Part shown: in pieces, positions 27,409 through 35,493 of the stretch
How the letters are laid out: every line of letters begins with the position of its first letter
Position numbering within the stretch: the stretch's first letter is position 1
Source: Solwaraspora sp. WMMD1047
GTDB lineage: Bacteria; Actinomycetota; Actinomycetes; Mycobacteriales; Micromonosporaceae
Assembly: GCF_029626155.1 (NCBI RefSeq)
Contig: NZ_JARUBL010000001.1
Coordinates: 2,232,001-2,296,000 of the forward strand
Reading direction: 5' to 3'
DNA length: 64,000 nt
Notes under the pieces: model-generated
Database searches by the model: none
Told to the model about the DNA's origin: nothing
What the model saw: only the letters and a program-made list of their open reading frames with translations
Position numbers and translations under genes: made by a program

Positions 27409-28068
27409 TCAGCCGCCGGCCAGTTTGACGCCGAAGCCGAGGAAGAGCACGCCGATGCCGGTGGTGGCCGCCGCGGCGAGCCGGCGCCGCCGGCTGAACT
27501 GGGCGGCCAGGTAGGTGCCGGTCAGGATCAGCGCGGTCAGGTAGGCCAGGCTGGTCACCTGCGCGATCAGGCCGAGCAGCAGGAACGACAGCGCCGGATA
27601 CGGGTAGGTCGGGTCGACGAACTGGATGAAGAACGAGACGAAGAAGAGGATCGCCTTCGGGTTGAGCAGGCTGATCACGGCGGCCCGCCGGAACGGGTGC
27701 CGCACCGCCGCCGGCTCGGCGGCGTCGATCAGGCGCGGCGTCGCCGGGTCGGTCCGGGTCCGCCAGCGCCGCCAGGCCCCGCGCAGCATCGTCACCCCGA
27801 CATACCCGAGGTACGCCGCACCGGCGAACCTGATCACCCCGAAGATCGGCGGGTACGCCTTGAGCAGCGACGCCACCCCGGCCGCCGACGCCACCATCAG
27901 CACCGCGTCGCCGACCAGCACCCCGCCGGCGGCCCGGTAGCCGGCCCGGACGCCGCGCCGGGCGGCGGTGGAGAGCACGAAGAGCGAGTTCGGTCCGGGC
28001 AGCAGAATGATGGCGACGGTGCCCAGCACGTAGGTCCAGATGTCGGTGATCCCCAGCACGGGTGTCAT
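27409..28068 (-). CDS. LysE/RhtB family amino-acid exporter
   Basis: A 219-residue membrane protein with five to six helices. The family signature LPGPNSLFVLSTAARRGVRA is present near residues 22-41, and the second motif is SLLNPKAILFFVSFF. The substrate is unknown. I chose the ATG at 28068 because it overlaps the stop of the upstream gene (ATGA), which makes the two a coupled minus-strand unit controlled with the MocR operator region. It converges with Spo0M at 21 bases. Confidence 0.88.
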   Translation of the reverse strand: MTPVLGITDIWTYVLGTVAIILLPGPNSLFVLSTAARRGVRAGYRAAGGVLVGDAVLMVASAAGVASLLKAYPPIFGVIRFAGAAYLGYVGVTMLRGAWRRWRTRTDPATPRLIDAAEPAAVRHPFRRAAVISLLNPKAILFFVSFFIQFVDPTYPYPALSFLLLGLIAQVTSLAYLTALILTGTYLAAQFSRRRRLAAAATTGIGVLFLGFGVKLAGG

Positions 28069-29315
28069 CCTCGCCCGACCGGGGCCGGCGGCAGAAGTCG
28101 TTTCCGCAGGTTGAGCTGTGCTTCCGGCCACTGTTCGGCGGTCATCGAGTAGAGCACGGAGTCGCGCCAGGTTCCGTCGGCGCGGCGCTTGTTGGCCCGC
28201 AGCACCCCTTCCCGGACCGCGCCGAGCCGGGCGATGGCCCGTTGCGAGCGTTCGTTGCGGATGTCGGTCTGCCAGCTCACCCGGACCGCGCCGAGGGTGT
28301 CGAAGGCGTGCCCGAGCAGCAGCAGCTTCGCCTCGGTGTTGATGCCGGTACGCCACCAGCCCTGGCCGAGCAGGGTGGCGCCGATCTCGACCGATCGGGT
28401 CGCCTCGTCGGGCCGGACGAAGGCGGTGAGCCCGGCGACCTCGCCGGTGCGGGTGTCGCGCTGCACCCAGGTCAGCCGTTCGCCGAGCCACCGGGCCCGC
28501 AGCAGGCCGGCGACGTGCCCGGCCATCTGTTCCGGGCTGGTGGGTTGCGGGCTGGTGGCGTACCGCCAGACCTGCGGGTCGGCCAGCGCGGTGGTGAGTT
28601 CCCGCGCGTGCCCGGGTTCCAGCGGCTCCAACCGGACGTGCTCGCCGTGCAGGGTCGGGGTGGCCAGCCAGGGGGAGTGGGCCGGGCGCAGGTAGTCGGG
28701 CAGCGGGGCGACCACGCCGGGGGCGGGTTCGGGTGGTCCGGGGACCAGCCGCAGCGGGATCACGCCGGCCCAGTGCGGCAGGTCGAGGTCGGCCGGGTCG
28801 TCGGCGACCCCGCCGGCGCGGACCTTCACCGACACCTCGGTCAGCGGCAGCGCCAGCACCGCCGTCTCGGCCAGTTCCTTCCGGCTCGGCGGCCGGGAGT
28901 CGGTGGACCGGCCGTGGCCCACCTTGTCGACGAGCGCGTCCATCGCGACCCGCCGCTCGTCGGAGTCGGTGACCAGCCGGGCGACGCCGTGCGCGACCAC
29001 CGACCGGTAGTTGGCGCTGTGGTGCAGGTGGGAGCGGGCGTAGACCAGCCCGTCGAGCAGCGTGACGCAGACGCAGACGGGTAGTCCGGCCGGTCCGCGG
29101 GCGGCCAGCAGCGGCCGGCTGCCGGTTGAGCCGTGCAGGTAGAGGGTGTCGCCGACCCGGACGTGCAGGGTCGGCAGCACCCGGGGTTCGCCGTCGACGG
29201 TGAACCCGAGGGCGCAGTGGTGGGCCTCGTCGAGGATCGCGTGCGCGGTGGCCCGCTGGTAGCCGACCCGGTCCCGTAGCCGGCTGGCGGTGGTCCGCGG
29301 CGTCGGTGCGTACAT
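28065..29315 (-). CDS. PNPOx-like flavin-binding domain fused to GNAT acetyltransferase
   Basis: A 416-residue two-domain protein. Residues about 1-220 resemble the NimA/Pyridox_ox_2 branch of the FMN-binding split barrel (LDEAHHCALGFTVDGEPRVL, YARSHLHHSANYRSVVAHG). Residues about 240-410 are a GNAT acetyltransferase of the RimJ/RimL kind (VEIGATLLGQGWWRTGINTE, NERSQRAIARLGAVREGVLR). The ATG follows GGGGAGG. It is divergent from a MocR regulator whose family responds to pyridoxal 5'-phosphate, so B6 chemistry, detoxification of an amine, or antibiotic modification are possible. Substrate unknown. Confidence 0.85.
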   Translation of the reverse strand: MYAPTPRTTASRLRDRVGYQRATAHAILDEAHHCALGFTVDGEPRVLPTLHVRVGDTLYLHGSTGSRPLLAARGPAGLPVCVCVTLLDGLVYARSHLHHSANYRSVVAHGVARLVTDSDERRVAMDALVDKVGHGRSTDSRPPSRKELAETAVLALPLTEVSVKVRAGGVADDPADLDLPHWAGVIPLRLVPGPPEPAPGVVAPLPDYLRPAHSPWLATPTLHGEHVRLEPLEPGHARELTTALADPQVWRYATSPQPTSPEQMAGHVAGLLRARWLGERLTWVQRDTRTGEVAGLTAFVRPDEATRSVEIGATLLGQGWWRTGINTEAKLLLLGHAFDTLGAVRVSWQTDIRNERSQRAIARLGAVREGVLRANKRRADGTWRDSVLYSMTAEQWPEAQLNLRKRLLPPAPVGRG

Positions 29316-29316
29316 G

Positions 29317-29345
29317 TTGCCTCCCCGAACTTGTGCTAGTACAAT
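29317..29345 (+). promoter_or_regulatory. Promoter of the mocR-like gene, probably leaderless
   Basis: TTGCCT (29317-29322), a 17-base spacer and TACAAT (29340-29345) form a good sigma-A-type promoter. The GTG start at 29355 lies nine bases after the -10, so transcription would begin at or next to the start codon; no ribosome site precedes it. Confidence 0.55.
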
Positions 29346-29364
29346 TCGAAAATTGTGGCAGCAC
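29333..29364. promoter_or_regulatory. Palindromic operator between the PNPOx-GNAT and mocR genes
   Basis: Arms GTGCTAGTACAATT (29333-29346) and AATTGTGGCAGCAC (29351-29364) flank CGAA; 11 of 14 positions are symmetrical, including a perfect ACAATT/AATTGT core. It covers the -10 and the start codon of the regulator gene, so binding should repress the regulator and control the divergent gene. Confidence 0.65.
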
Positions 29365-30695
29365 GTTATCAGATGACTGGGCGGACGGCAGCCGAGATTT
29401 CCGGCAGCGTCGAGGCGGGCATCCGCACCGGCGCCCTCTCGGCCGGCACCGCCCTGCCCGCCGTCCGCGCCCTCGCCCACGAGCTGGCCGTCAGCCCGGC
29501 CACCGTCGCCAAGGCCTACCAGGCACTACGGCAACGCGGCCTGATCGAGACCGCCGGCCGCAACGGCACCCGGGTCCGACCCCGCCCGCCGATCGCCGCG
29601 CACCGCGCCGCCCGGCAACCGGCCGTCCCGCCCGGCGCCCTCGACCTCTCCGCCGGCGAGCCCGACCCCCGCTTCCTGCCACCGCTCGGACCGCACCTCG
29701 CGGCCGTCGCCGCCACCGCCACCAACCCCATCGGGTACGCCGAAGCGGGCGTCCTGCCCGAGCTGGTGGAGCGGGCCCGGTCCCGGCTGGCCGACGACGG
29801 CATCCCCGCCGACCAGCTCACCGTCACCGGCGGCGCCCTGGACGGCATCGAACGGCTCCTCACCGCCCACCTGCGCCCCGGCGACCCGGTGGCCGTCGAG
29901 GACCCGGGCTGGGCCAACCTGCTGGACCTGATCGCCGCGCTCGGCCTGCGCCCGGTCGGCGTGCCGGTCGACGCGGCCGGGCCGACCGCCGCCGGCCTGC
30001 GGGCCGCGTTGGCCGCCGGGGCCCGCGCGCTGGTGGTGACCAGCCGCGCCCAGAACCCGACCGGCGCGGCCGTCACCGCCGAGCGGGCGGCCGAGTTGCG
30101 GGCTCTGCTCGCCGACCATCCCGACCTGCTGCTGATCGAGGACGACCACGCCGCCGAGCTGGCCCCCGTACCGTTGGCTCCGCTGGCCGGCGCGACGCGG
30201 ACCTGGGCCTTCGTCCGGTCGGTGAGCAAGCCCTACGGCCCGGACCTGCGGCTGGCGGTGCTGGCCGGCGACGACGAGACCGTCGCCCGGGTCGCCGGCC
30301 GGATGCGGATCGGCACCGGCTGGGTCTCCACCCTGCTGCAACGGCTGGTCCTGCGGCTCTGGGCCGACCCGGAGGTCGCGGACCTGGTCGCGGCGGCCCG
30401 GGACAGCTACACCGGGCGGCTGGCCGCGCTGCGCGACGCGCTCACCGACCGGGGGATCGTGGCCCAGGGGGTTGCCGGAATCAACGTCTGGGTGCCGGTG
30501 CCGGACGAGACCCGCGCGGTGACCGGGCTGCGCGACGCCGGGTACGCGGTCGCCCCCGGCGCGCTGTTCCGGGTCGCCAGCGGCCCGGCCATCCGGATCA
30601 CCATCACCAGACTGGACCCCGCCGGTGTCGAGCCGCTCGCCGACGCGGTCACCCGCGCGGTGTCCGCCACCGCCCCGCACACCTTCACCGCGTAA
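29355..30695 (+). CDS. MocR-type (GntR-aminotransferase) transcriptional regulator
   Basis: A 446-residue fusion: N-terminal GntR winged helix (about 1-75; LSAGTALPAVRALAHELAVS, VAKAYQALRQRGLIETAGRN) and a class I aminotransferase-like domain. The PLP-binding lysine is in SVSKPYGPDLR (Lys292) and the Asn in SRAQNPTGA. MocR proteins sense PLP or its adducts and control vitamin B6 or amine metabolism. GTG start at 29355 is favoured by the promoter spacing; an ATG at 29373 is the alternative. Divergent partner is the PNPOx-GNAT gene. Confidence 0.9.
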   Translation: MAARYQMTGRTAAEISGSVEAGIRTGALSAGTALPAVRALAHELAVSPATVAKAYQALRQRGLIETAGRNGTRVRPRPPIAAHRAARQPAVPPGALDLSAGEPDPRFLPPLGPHLAAVAATATNPIGYAEAGVLPELVERARSRLADDGIPADQLTVTGGALDGIERLLTAHLRPGDPVAVEDPGWANLLDLIAALGLRPVGVPVDAAGPTAAGLRAALAAGARALVVTSRAQNPTGAAVTAERAAELRALLADHPDLLLIEDDHAAELAPVPLAPLAGATRTWAFVRSVSKPYGPDLRLAVLAGDDETVARVAGRMRIGTGWVSTLLQRLVLRLWADPEVADLVAAARDSYTGRLAALRDALTDRGIVAQGVAGINVWVPVPDETRAVTGLRDAGYAVAPGALFRVASGPAIRITITRLDPAGVEPLADAVTRAVSATAPHTFTA

Positions 30696-30700
30696 CGGGC

Positions 30701-30851
30701 GGCGTCACCGCGTCCGGGGGTGGCGTCACCGCGTCCGGGCTGGGCGAAGGTCGGCGCCGGCAGGGCCTTGGTGATCGACCGCCGGCGACAGACGCCGGTT
30801 GGCGAGTCAGACGCGGTGCCCTTCGGGTCAGCGCGGTGCCCTTCGGGTCAG
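30701..30851. repeat. Two short direct repeats in the gap after mocR
   Basis: GGCGTCACCGCGTCCGGG occurs at 30701-30718 and 30722-30739. GCGGTGCCCTTCGGGTCAG occurs at 30813-30831 and 30833-30851 (20-bp period). They occupy the 172-base gap between two convergent genes; no coding sequence is seen. Confidence 0.75.
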
Positions 30852-30867
30852 TGCGCCGCCCACCCGG

Positions 30868-31308
30868 TCAGGGCTGTCGGCGGCGGGCGCCGGCCAACGC
30901 GGCCACCACCGTGCCGAACCCGATCGCCATCAACGGCAGGCCGATCCCGAACGGCAGCTCGCCGACCCAGTTGATGCTGCTCCGCTCCGGCATCCCACCC
31001 AGGCTCACCGCCACCACCGCCGACGCGAAGACCATCGCGGCCGTCGCCGCCCCGACAGCGACCTGCGCCAGCTCCAGCGACCGGCCGGCCCAGCAGCTGG
31101 CGCCGATCGCCACCACCAGGAGGAAGACGGCCCACCAGGTCCAACCGCCGCCACTGCTCAGGGTCAGGTAGTTCCACCCGGACCACCACCACTGCTTCTG
31201 CTCGTCGGTCTTGAACCAGGGCAGCAGGTAGCCGAGCAGAATCACCACCGACCCGGCGAGCAGCAGGCCGTTCGGCGCCGGCCGGTACCAACGTTGCGAC
31301 GCTTCCAT
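30868..31308 (-). CDS. Small four-helix membrane protein, hypothetical
   Basis: A 146-residue protein with four hydrophobic helices: LLLAGSVVILLGYLLPWF, the Trp-rich WTWWAVFLLVVAIGASCWAG, VGAATAAMVFASAVVAVSLG and GIGLPLMAIGFGTVVAALAG. It starts MEASQRWYRPAPNG and ends GARRRQP. No ribosome site is obvious before the ATG at 31308; a leaderless start is possible. Function unknown. Confidence 0.65.
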   Translation of the reverse strand: MEASQRWYRPAPNGLLLAGSVVILLGYLLPWFKTDEQKQWWWSGWNYLTLSSGGGWTWWAVFLLVVAIGASCWAGRSLELAQVAVGAATAAMVFASAVVAVSLGGMPERSSINWVGELPFGIGLPLMAIGFGTVVAALAGARRRQP

Positions 31309-31541
31309 GGGCGCCGACGCTAACAGCGGCCCGCCAGCCCGCCGGCCGGTGCTGCCCGCACCGATGTCGGCGCTGCGCGCGAGGGTTGGTCTCGGCGCTA
31401 CCGGCGAGCGCACGTGTCGGCAGTGCCCGCGATCCGGCGGTACCCGCCCGGTCCAATGCCGGCGGTACCCGGCCAGGTTCCCGATGCCGGCAGCACCCGC
31501 CCGGTCCGATTCCGGCCGGCTTGATGGGGTACAACGATGGC

Positions 31542-32243
31542 ATGGCCGAGACCAGCACCGCGCCCGGTGCACAGAAGTTCATCCCGCCGGCCGCCGACTC
31601 GCTCGCCGACCTGCGCGCCGCTGCCGCGTCCTGCCAGGGCTGCGAGCTGCACCGCGACGCCACCCAGACGGTCTTCGGCCGGGGTGACGAGCGCGCCCGG
31701 GTGGTATTCGTCGGCGAGCAGCCCGGCGACGTCGAGGATCAGAAAGGGCTGCCGTTCGTCGGCCCGGCCGGGCACCTGCTGCGGCGCGCGGTCGACGACG
31801 CCGGCATCGACGCCGGGCAGGTCTACATCACCAACGCCGTGAAGCACTTCCGGTTCGAGCTGCGTGGCAAGCGGCGGATCCATCAGACCCCCGACCAGAC
31901 GCACATCGTGGCCTGCCGGCCGTGGCTGGTCGCCGAGTTCGCCCGGCTGCACCCGGAGCTCGTCGTGGTGCTCGGCGCCACGGCCGCGAAGGCGCTCCTC
32001 GGCCCGTCGTTCCGGGTCACCCGGTCGCGGGGAGTCCTGCTGCCCTGGCCGGAGTCGGCGCAGCGACCGCAGGACTTCGCCAAGGTCCCCACCGACGCCA
32101 CCGGCGCGACCACCTCGGTGGAGCCGACCCGGCTGCTGGCCACCATCCACCCCTCGGCCGTGCTGCGCGCCGACGACCGGGACACCGCGTACGCCGGCCT
32201 GGTCAGCGACCTCACCGTGGCAGCCCGAGCCCTGGCCGGATAA
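31542..32243 (+). CDS. udgX: UdgX-type uracil-DNA glycosylase
   Basis: A 233-residue iron-sulfur uracil-DNA glycosylase of the UdgX class. Key features: CQGC (Cys31, Cys34) cluster ligands, the GEQPGD motif (58-63), GLPFVGPAG, and the R-loop KRRIH (110-114) unique to UdgX, whose histidine in M. smegmatis forms a covalent bond with the abasic sugar after uracil removal, making a suicide enzyme-DNA adduct. The late motif HPSAVLRA is also present. An in-frame ATG at 31524 would add six residues. No neighbour suggests an operon. Confidence 0.92.
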   Translation: MAETSTAPGAQKFIPPAADSLADLRAAAASCQGCELHRDATQTVFGRGDERARVVFVGEQPGDVEDQKGLPFVGPAGHLLRRAVDDAGIDAGQVYITNAVKHFRFELRGKRRIHQTPDQTHIVACRPWLVAEFARLHPELVVVLGATAAKALLGPSFRVTRSRGVLLPWPESAQRPQDFAKVPTDATGATTSVEPTRLLATIHPSAVLRADDRDTAYAGLVSDLTVAARALAG

Positions 32244-32273
32244 CGACCAACCCCCCGCCGCCCGCATCCGCGC

Positions 32274-32393
32274 CGTCCTTATCTGCGGTGCGGTTGTCCG
32301 CGGTGCGGTTGTCCGCGCTGCCCTTGTCTGCGCTGCGGTTGTCCATGCTGCCCTTGTCTGCGCTGACCTCGCTCGTGCTGCGGTTATCCGCGC
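32274..32393. repeat. 15-bp minisatellite, eight units
   Basis: Eight consecutive 15-bp units follow udgX, consensus TGCGGTTGTCCGCGC with alternating variants (TGCCCTTGTCTGCGC). Because the unit is five codons, one plus-strand frame reads as pentapeptides such as RAALV, CAAVV, CADLA, RAAVI, and one minus-strand frame as SADNR, SADKG, TADNR. No start codon with ribosome site serves either frame. Confidence 0.85.
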
Positions 32394-32518
32394 TGGTCGC
32401 CGGCGCTGCCGGCGGTCCTTGGGGTCGCGGTCGGGGCGTCATGGGGCCAATTCGTGCGGCGGTTACTGCGCGTGTCCGTCGGTGCGGTGCTTCCGGCTCG
32501 GTGTGGTGAGTGTTCGGG

Positions 32519-32579
32519 CACGAGGTGAACGCCAGTTACCCTACCTTCGAGTTTTAGGGTAACTGGCGTTCACCTCGTG
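32519..32579. repeat. Perfect 25-bp inverted repeat with 11-base loop
   Basis: The left arm is 32519-32543, starting CACGAGGTGAACGCCAGTTA and ending CCCTA. The right arm 32555-32579 is its exact reverse complement, ending CACCTCGTG. The loop is CCTTCGAGTTT (32544-32554). It lies alone in a 468-base gap between udgX and a DUF397 gene. As RNA it would be a very stable hairpin on either strand; as DNA it resembles a mobile or dispersed palindromic element more than a normal terminator, as there is no T run. Confidence 0.9.
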
Positions 32580-32711
32580 GGCCGACCTTCCGTCTCGCCG
32601 CTGCCGTTGGGTGGGCGGATGGGCATGGGCGGCCGAAACTGCTAACCCTGGGTAGCCGATGGGGTGGTGGTCGGGCGCGTGGCGGGTCCGGTCGGCTCGA
32701 CCTCAGGTGGG

Positions 32712-32903
32712 CTACGGCTTGACGGCCTTGACGAACGTGGACCAGGCGGCCGGCTCGAAGGTCAGCGTCGGTCCGGTCTGATCCTTGCTGTCGCGGACCA
32801 GTACTCGGCCGGGCAGGTTGTCGGCGACCTCCACGCAGTTACCGCCGTTGGGGCCACTACGGGTCGACTTGCGCCATGTCGGGCTGATCTGTGTCGTATT
32901 CAT
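32712..32903 (-). CDS. DUF397 protein
   Basis: A 63-residue DUF397 protein (SPTWRKSTRSGPNGGNCVEV, VLVRDSKDQ). Such proteins partner XRE/DUF5753 regulators in actinobacteria; the BldB-like set is linked to development. Its start overlaps the end of the upstream regulator gene by 47 bases, so the two are translated together. Confidence 0.92.
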   Translation of the reverse strand: MNTTQISPTWRKSTRSGPNGGNCVEVADNLPGRVLVRDSKDQTGPTLTFEPAAWSTFVKAVKP

Positions 32904-33720
32904 CGATCATCCTCAGGATGAGTGCGCGGGACTGGTCGCAGGGTAGCGCCAGGGCGTTGACGCTCTCCCAGCAGAGCATCAGGTGCCGCAGATCCTTCGC
33001 CGCACCGACCACCTTCCCCTGAATCGGGTCGTCCGCGTATGCGACGGTGACTCCGTCCGCCAGCGTGGCGAGCGCGAACGCTCCACCGTGACCAGCATGT
33101 AGCCCGGCGGCGAACGGCACCACCCGGATGTGGATGTTCGCCCGGTGGCCGATGTCCACCAGGTGTTCGAGCTGGTCCTTCATGATCTCCGGATCGCCGT
33201 GCCGGAACGCCGCCTCGCCGATGACGGCGCTGAACGTCACCGGGTCCGTCCTTGCGATGGTCTTGGCCTGCCTGGCCATCCGGTCCCGGGTCATCTCCTC
33301 GATCTGCACCTCCGAGTTGAGTCCGGCCGTGATCACGGCTCGGGCGTACGCCTCGGTCTGGAGCAGGCCGGGAATGACGGAGTGCTCGAAGGTGCGGAGC
33401 AGCACCGCCCGTTCCTCGTTCGCCTTCCAGGACCGCATCCACGGCGGGATGGCCTCGCCTCGGGCGTGCCGCGCCTGACGCTTCAGCTCACCACCGGTGG
33501 AGAGGAACGCGTCCAGCGCGTCCGCGATGTCATCGGGTGGGATCTGCTTGCCCGCTTCGTAGTTGCCCACTTGCGACCCACTGACGTGGATCTCCGCCCC
33601 GAGGGCATCCTGCGACATTCCCCGGGCCATCCGCTCCCGGCGCAGCGAATGGCGAAACTCATTCGTATCAGCCAACTCTCGACCCTCCACTCCGTGGGCG
33701 ACCATTCGGCTCGGCAACAT
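32857..33720 (-). CDS. XRE-family regulator with DUF5753 domain
   Basis: A 287-residue regulator: N-terminal helix-turn-helix (FRHSLRRERMARGMSQDALG, VSGSQVGNYEAGKQIPPDD) and a DUF5753 domain (EHSVIPGLLQTEAYARAVI, RVVPFAAGLHAGHGGAFAL). This class usually pairs with DUF397 proteins in streptomycete-type regulation. I chose the ATG at 33720 after GCGGAAG; the frame is open to 33771 and an ATG at 33705 is possible. Confidence 0.9.
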   Translation of the reverse strand: MLPSRMVAHGVEGRELADTNEFRHSLRRERMARGMSQDALGAEIHVSGSQVGNYEAGKQIPPDDIADALDAFLSTGGELKRQARHARGEAIPPWMRSWKANEERAVLLRTFEHSVIPGLLQTEAYARAVITAGLNSEVQIEEMTRDRMARQAKTIARTDPVTFSAVIGEAAFRHGDPEIMKDQLEHLVDIGHRANIHIRVVPFAAGLHAGHGGAFALATLADGVTVAYADDPIQGKVVGAAKDLRHLMLCWESVNALALPCDQSRALILRMIDEYDTDQPDMAQVDP

Positions 33721-33749
33721 CTTCCGCTCATTTCCGCCGATCGTCCAGG

Positions 33750-34175
33750 GTGGATAACGGCAACTCCGCACCCAGATCGGAGGCAGCGCGGATGGGAACC
33801 GGAAGCGACGAGCCCCAGCCCGGCCGGAACAGTAGATGGCGACCGATAAACGACCGACGCATCGGCGGACACCACAACTTCCCAGGTCGCGCCCGGCGCG
33901 ACCAGATCGACAATGGCAGTGGCCCGGGGATCGAGGATTCCGAGGACCAGGTCATCCGGTTCCGGGCGCCGGACACCATTCCGCCGACCGTCCAGGCGGA
34001 CACCCTACGGACGATGCTCGCGCGACACGAACCGGCCGACGACAAGAGATGCGGGTGCGGTCTCCCGCTCGGCGAGCTGACCGGGCTGTGCTGGTACGGC
34101 CGGCAGGCCCAGAAACGGCTACTCGAACTGACCCTCGACTGGCGGGCCGACAACCCGGACGAGCCGGACCGCTAG
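33750..34175 (+). CDS. Hypothetical protein, CxC motif
   Basis: Not recognised. Up to 141 residues from a GTG at 33750; a likelier start may be the ATG at 33792 (MGTGSDEPQPGRN). The N-terminal two thirds are polar; the last part (KRCGCGLPLGELTGLCWYGR) has a CxC motif and a helix. Divergent from the XRE/DUF5753 gene, a place where small companion genes are often found. Confidence 0.5.
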   Translation: MDNGNSAPRSEAARMGTGSDEPQPGRNSRWRPINDRRIGGHHNFPGRARRDQIDNGSGPGIEDSEDQVIRFRAPDTIPPTVQADTLRTMLARHEPADDKRCGCGLPLGELTGLCWYGRQAQKRLLELTLDWRADNPDEPDR

Positions 34176-34234
34176 TCGGCTCCATCGACCGTCCGCTCCG
34201 GCAAGGCCATCGCCGCCCGGCTCGCCGCCGCCCG

Positions 34235-34290
34235 GATCCCGCGCCCCAGATCCCGCGCCCCAGATCCCATGCCCCAGATCCCACGCCCCG
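34235..34290. repeat. 14-bp tandem repeat, four units
   Basis: Units GATCCCGCGCCCCA, GATCCCGCGCCCCA, GATCCCATGCCCCA and GATCCCACGCCCCG follow one another, with a fifth partial GATCCG. They lie in the 175-base gap before the acyl-CoA dehydrogenase gene. Confidence 0.85.
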
Positions 34291-34350
34291 GATCCGACTC
34301 GCGCTGGTTGCCGACGCCGGTGACCGCCGGGCCGGGAGCAGACTGGCGGG

Positions 34351-35493
34351 ATGGACCAGCACCTGTACGAGGCCGTCCACGAGGAGTTCCGGTCGCTGTG
34401 CCGGGAGTTTCTGCGCCGGGAGGCCGTCCCGCACCACGACGCCTGGGAGGCCGCCGGGATCGTCGACCGGGCCGTCTGGCGCGCGGCCGGAGCCGCCGGG
34501 CTGCTCGGACCCGACGTCGACGAGCGGTACGGCGGCGGCGGTCAACGCGACTTCCGGTTCAACGCCGTACTGGTCGAGGAGATCGTCGCCGCCGGCACCT
34601 CCGGCCTCGGCTTCGGACTGCACAACGACGTCGTCGCCCCGTACCTGACCGATCTCACCACCGCCGAACAGCGCGACCGGTGGCTGCCCGGCTTCTGCGC
34701 CGGCGACCTGATCACCGCCATCGCGATGAGCGAGCCCGGCGCCGGCTCCGACCTGGCCGGCGTACGCACCACCGCCGTCCGCGACGGCGACGGCTGGATC
34801 CTCAACGGACAAAAGACCTTCATCACCAACGGCGAACTCGCCGACCTGGTCATCGTCGTCACCTCCACCGCCCCCGACCAGGGCGCGCACGGGCTCAGCC
34901 TGATCGCCGTCGAACGCGACACCCCCGGCTTCACCCGCGGCCGCCGGCTCGCCAAGGTCGGACTCAAGGCCAACGACACCGCCGAACTCTTCTTCGCCGA
35001 CTGCCGGGTCCCGGCCGAAAACCTCATCGGTACGGAGAACCACGGCTTCTACCACCTGATGGCCAACCTGCCCCGGGAACGACTCAGCATCGCCGTGTCC
35101 GCCGTCGCCGCCGCCGAGACCCTGCTCGCCCTCACCCTCGACTACGCCCGGACCCGGCAGGCGTTCGGCCGGCCGATCGGCGCCTTCCAGCACAACCGGT
35201 TCCTCCTCGCCGAGCTGGACACCGAGATCACCATCGCCCGGACCTTCGTCAACCACTGCCTGGCCGAGTTCAACGCCGGCCGGCTCACCGTGGTCGATGC
35301 CGCCAAGGCCAAGTGGTGGACCACCGAACTGCAGACCCGGGTCGCCGACCGTTGTGTCCAACTGCACGGCGGATACGGCTTCATGGCCGAGTACCCCGTC
35401 GCCCGGGCCTGGTTGGATGGCCGGGTACAGACCATCTACGGGGGGACCACCGAGATCATGAAGGAGATCATCGGGCGAGGGCTGGGCCTGTGA
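34351..35493 (+). CDS. Acyl-CoA dehydrogenase
   Basis: A 380-residue FAD enzyme that oxidises acyl-CoA to enoyl-CoA. Signatures are AIAMSEPGAGSDLAGVRTTA, FITNGELADLVIV, and QLHGGYGFMAEYPV with IYGGTTEIMKEII at the end. The C-terminal YGGT lacks the glutamate of the short-chain type; as in long-chain/isovaleryl-type enzymes the catalytic base is probably the Glu in SAVAAAETLL. Substrate unknown. The stop overlaps the MFS transporter start (GTGA), so the two form a unit. Confidence 0.92.
   Translation: MDQHLYEAVHEEFRSLCREFLRREAVPHHDAWEAAGIVDRAVWRAAGAAGLLGPDVDERYGGGGQRDFRFNAVLVEEIVAAGTSGLGFGLHNDVVAPYLTDLTTAEQRDRWLPGFCAGDLITAIAMSEPGAGSDLAGVRTTAVRDGDGWILNGQKTFITNGELADLVIVVTSTAPDQGAHGLSLIAVERDTPGFTRGRRLAKVGLKANDTAELFFADCRVPAENLIGTENHGFYHLMANLPRERLSIAVSAVAAAETLLALTLDYARTRQAFGRPIGAFQHNRFLLAELDTEITIARTFVNHCLAEFNAGRLTVVDAAKAKWWTTELQTRVADRCVQLHGGYGFMAEYPVARAWLDGRVQTIYGGTTEIMKEIIGRGLGL

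Noticed and set aside
32212-32442. Minus-strand protein made of SADNR-type repeats as a real gene
   Set aside because: No ribosome site, flanks are random, and the frame simply reads the 15-bp repeat.
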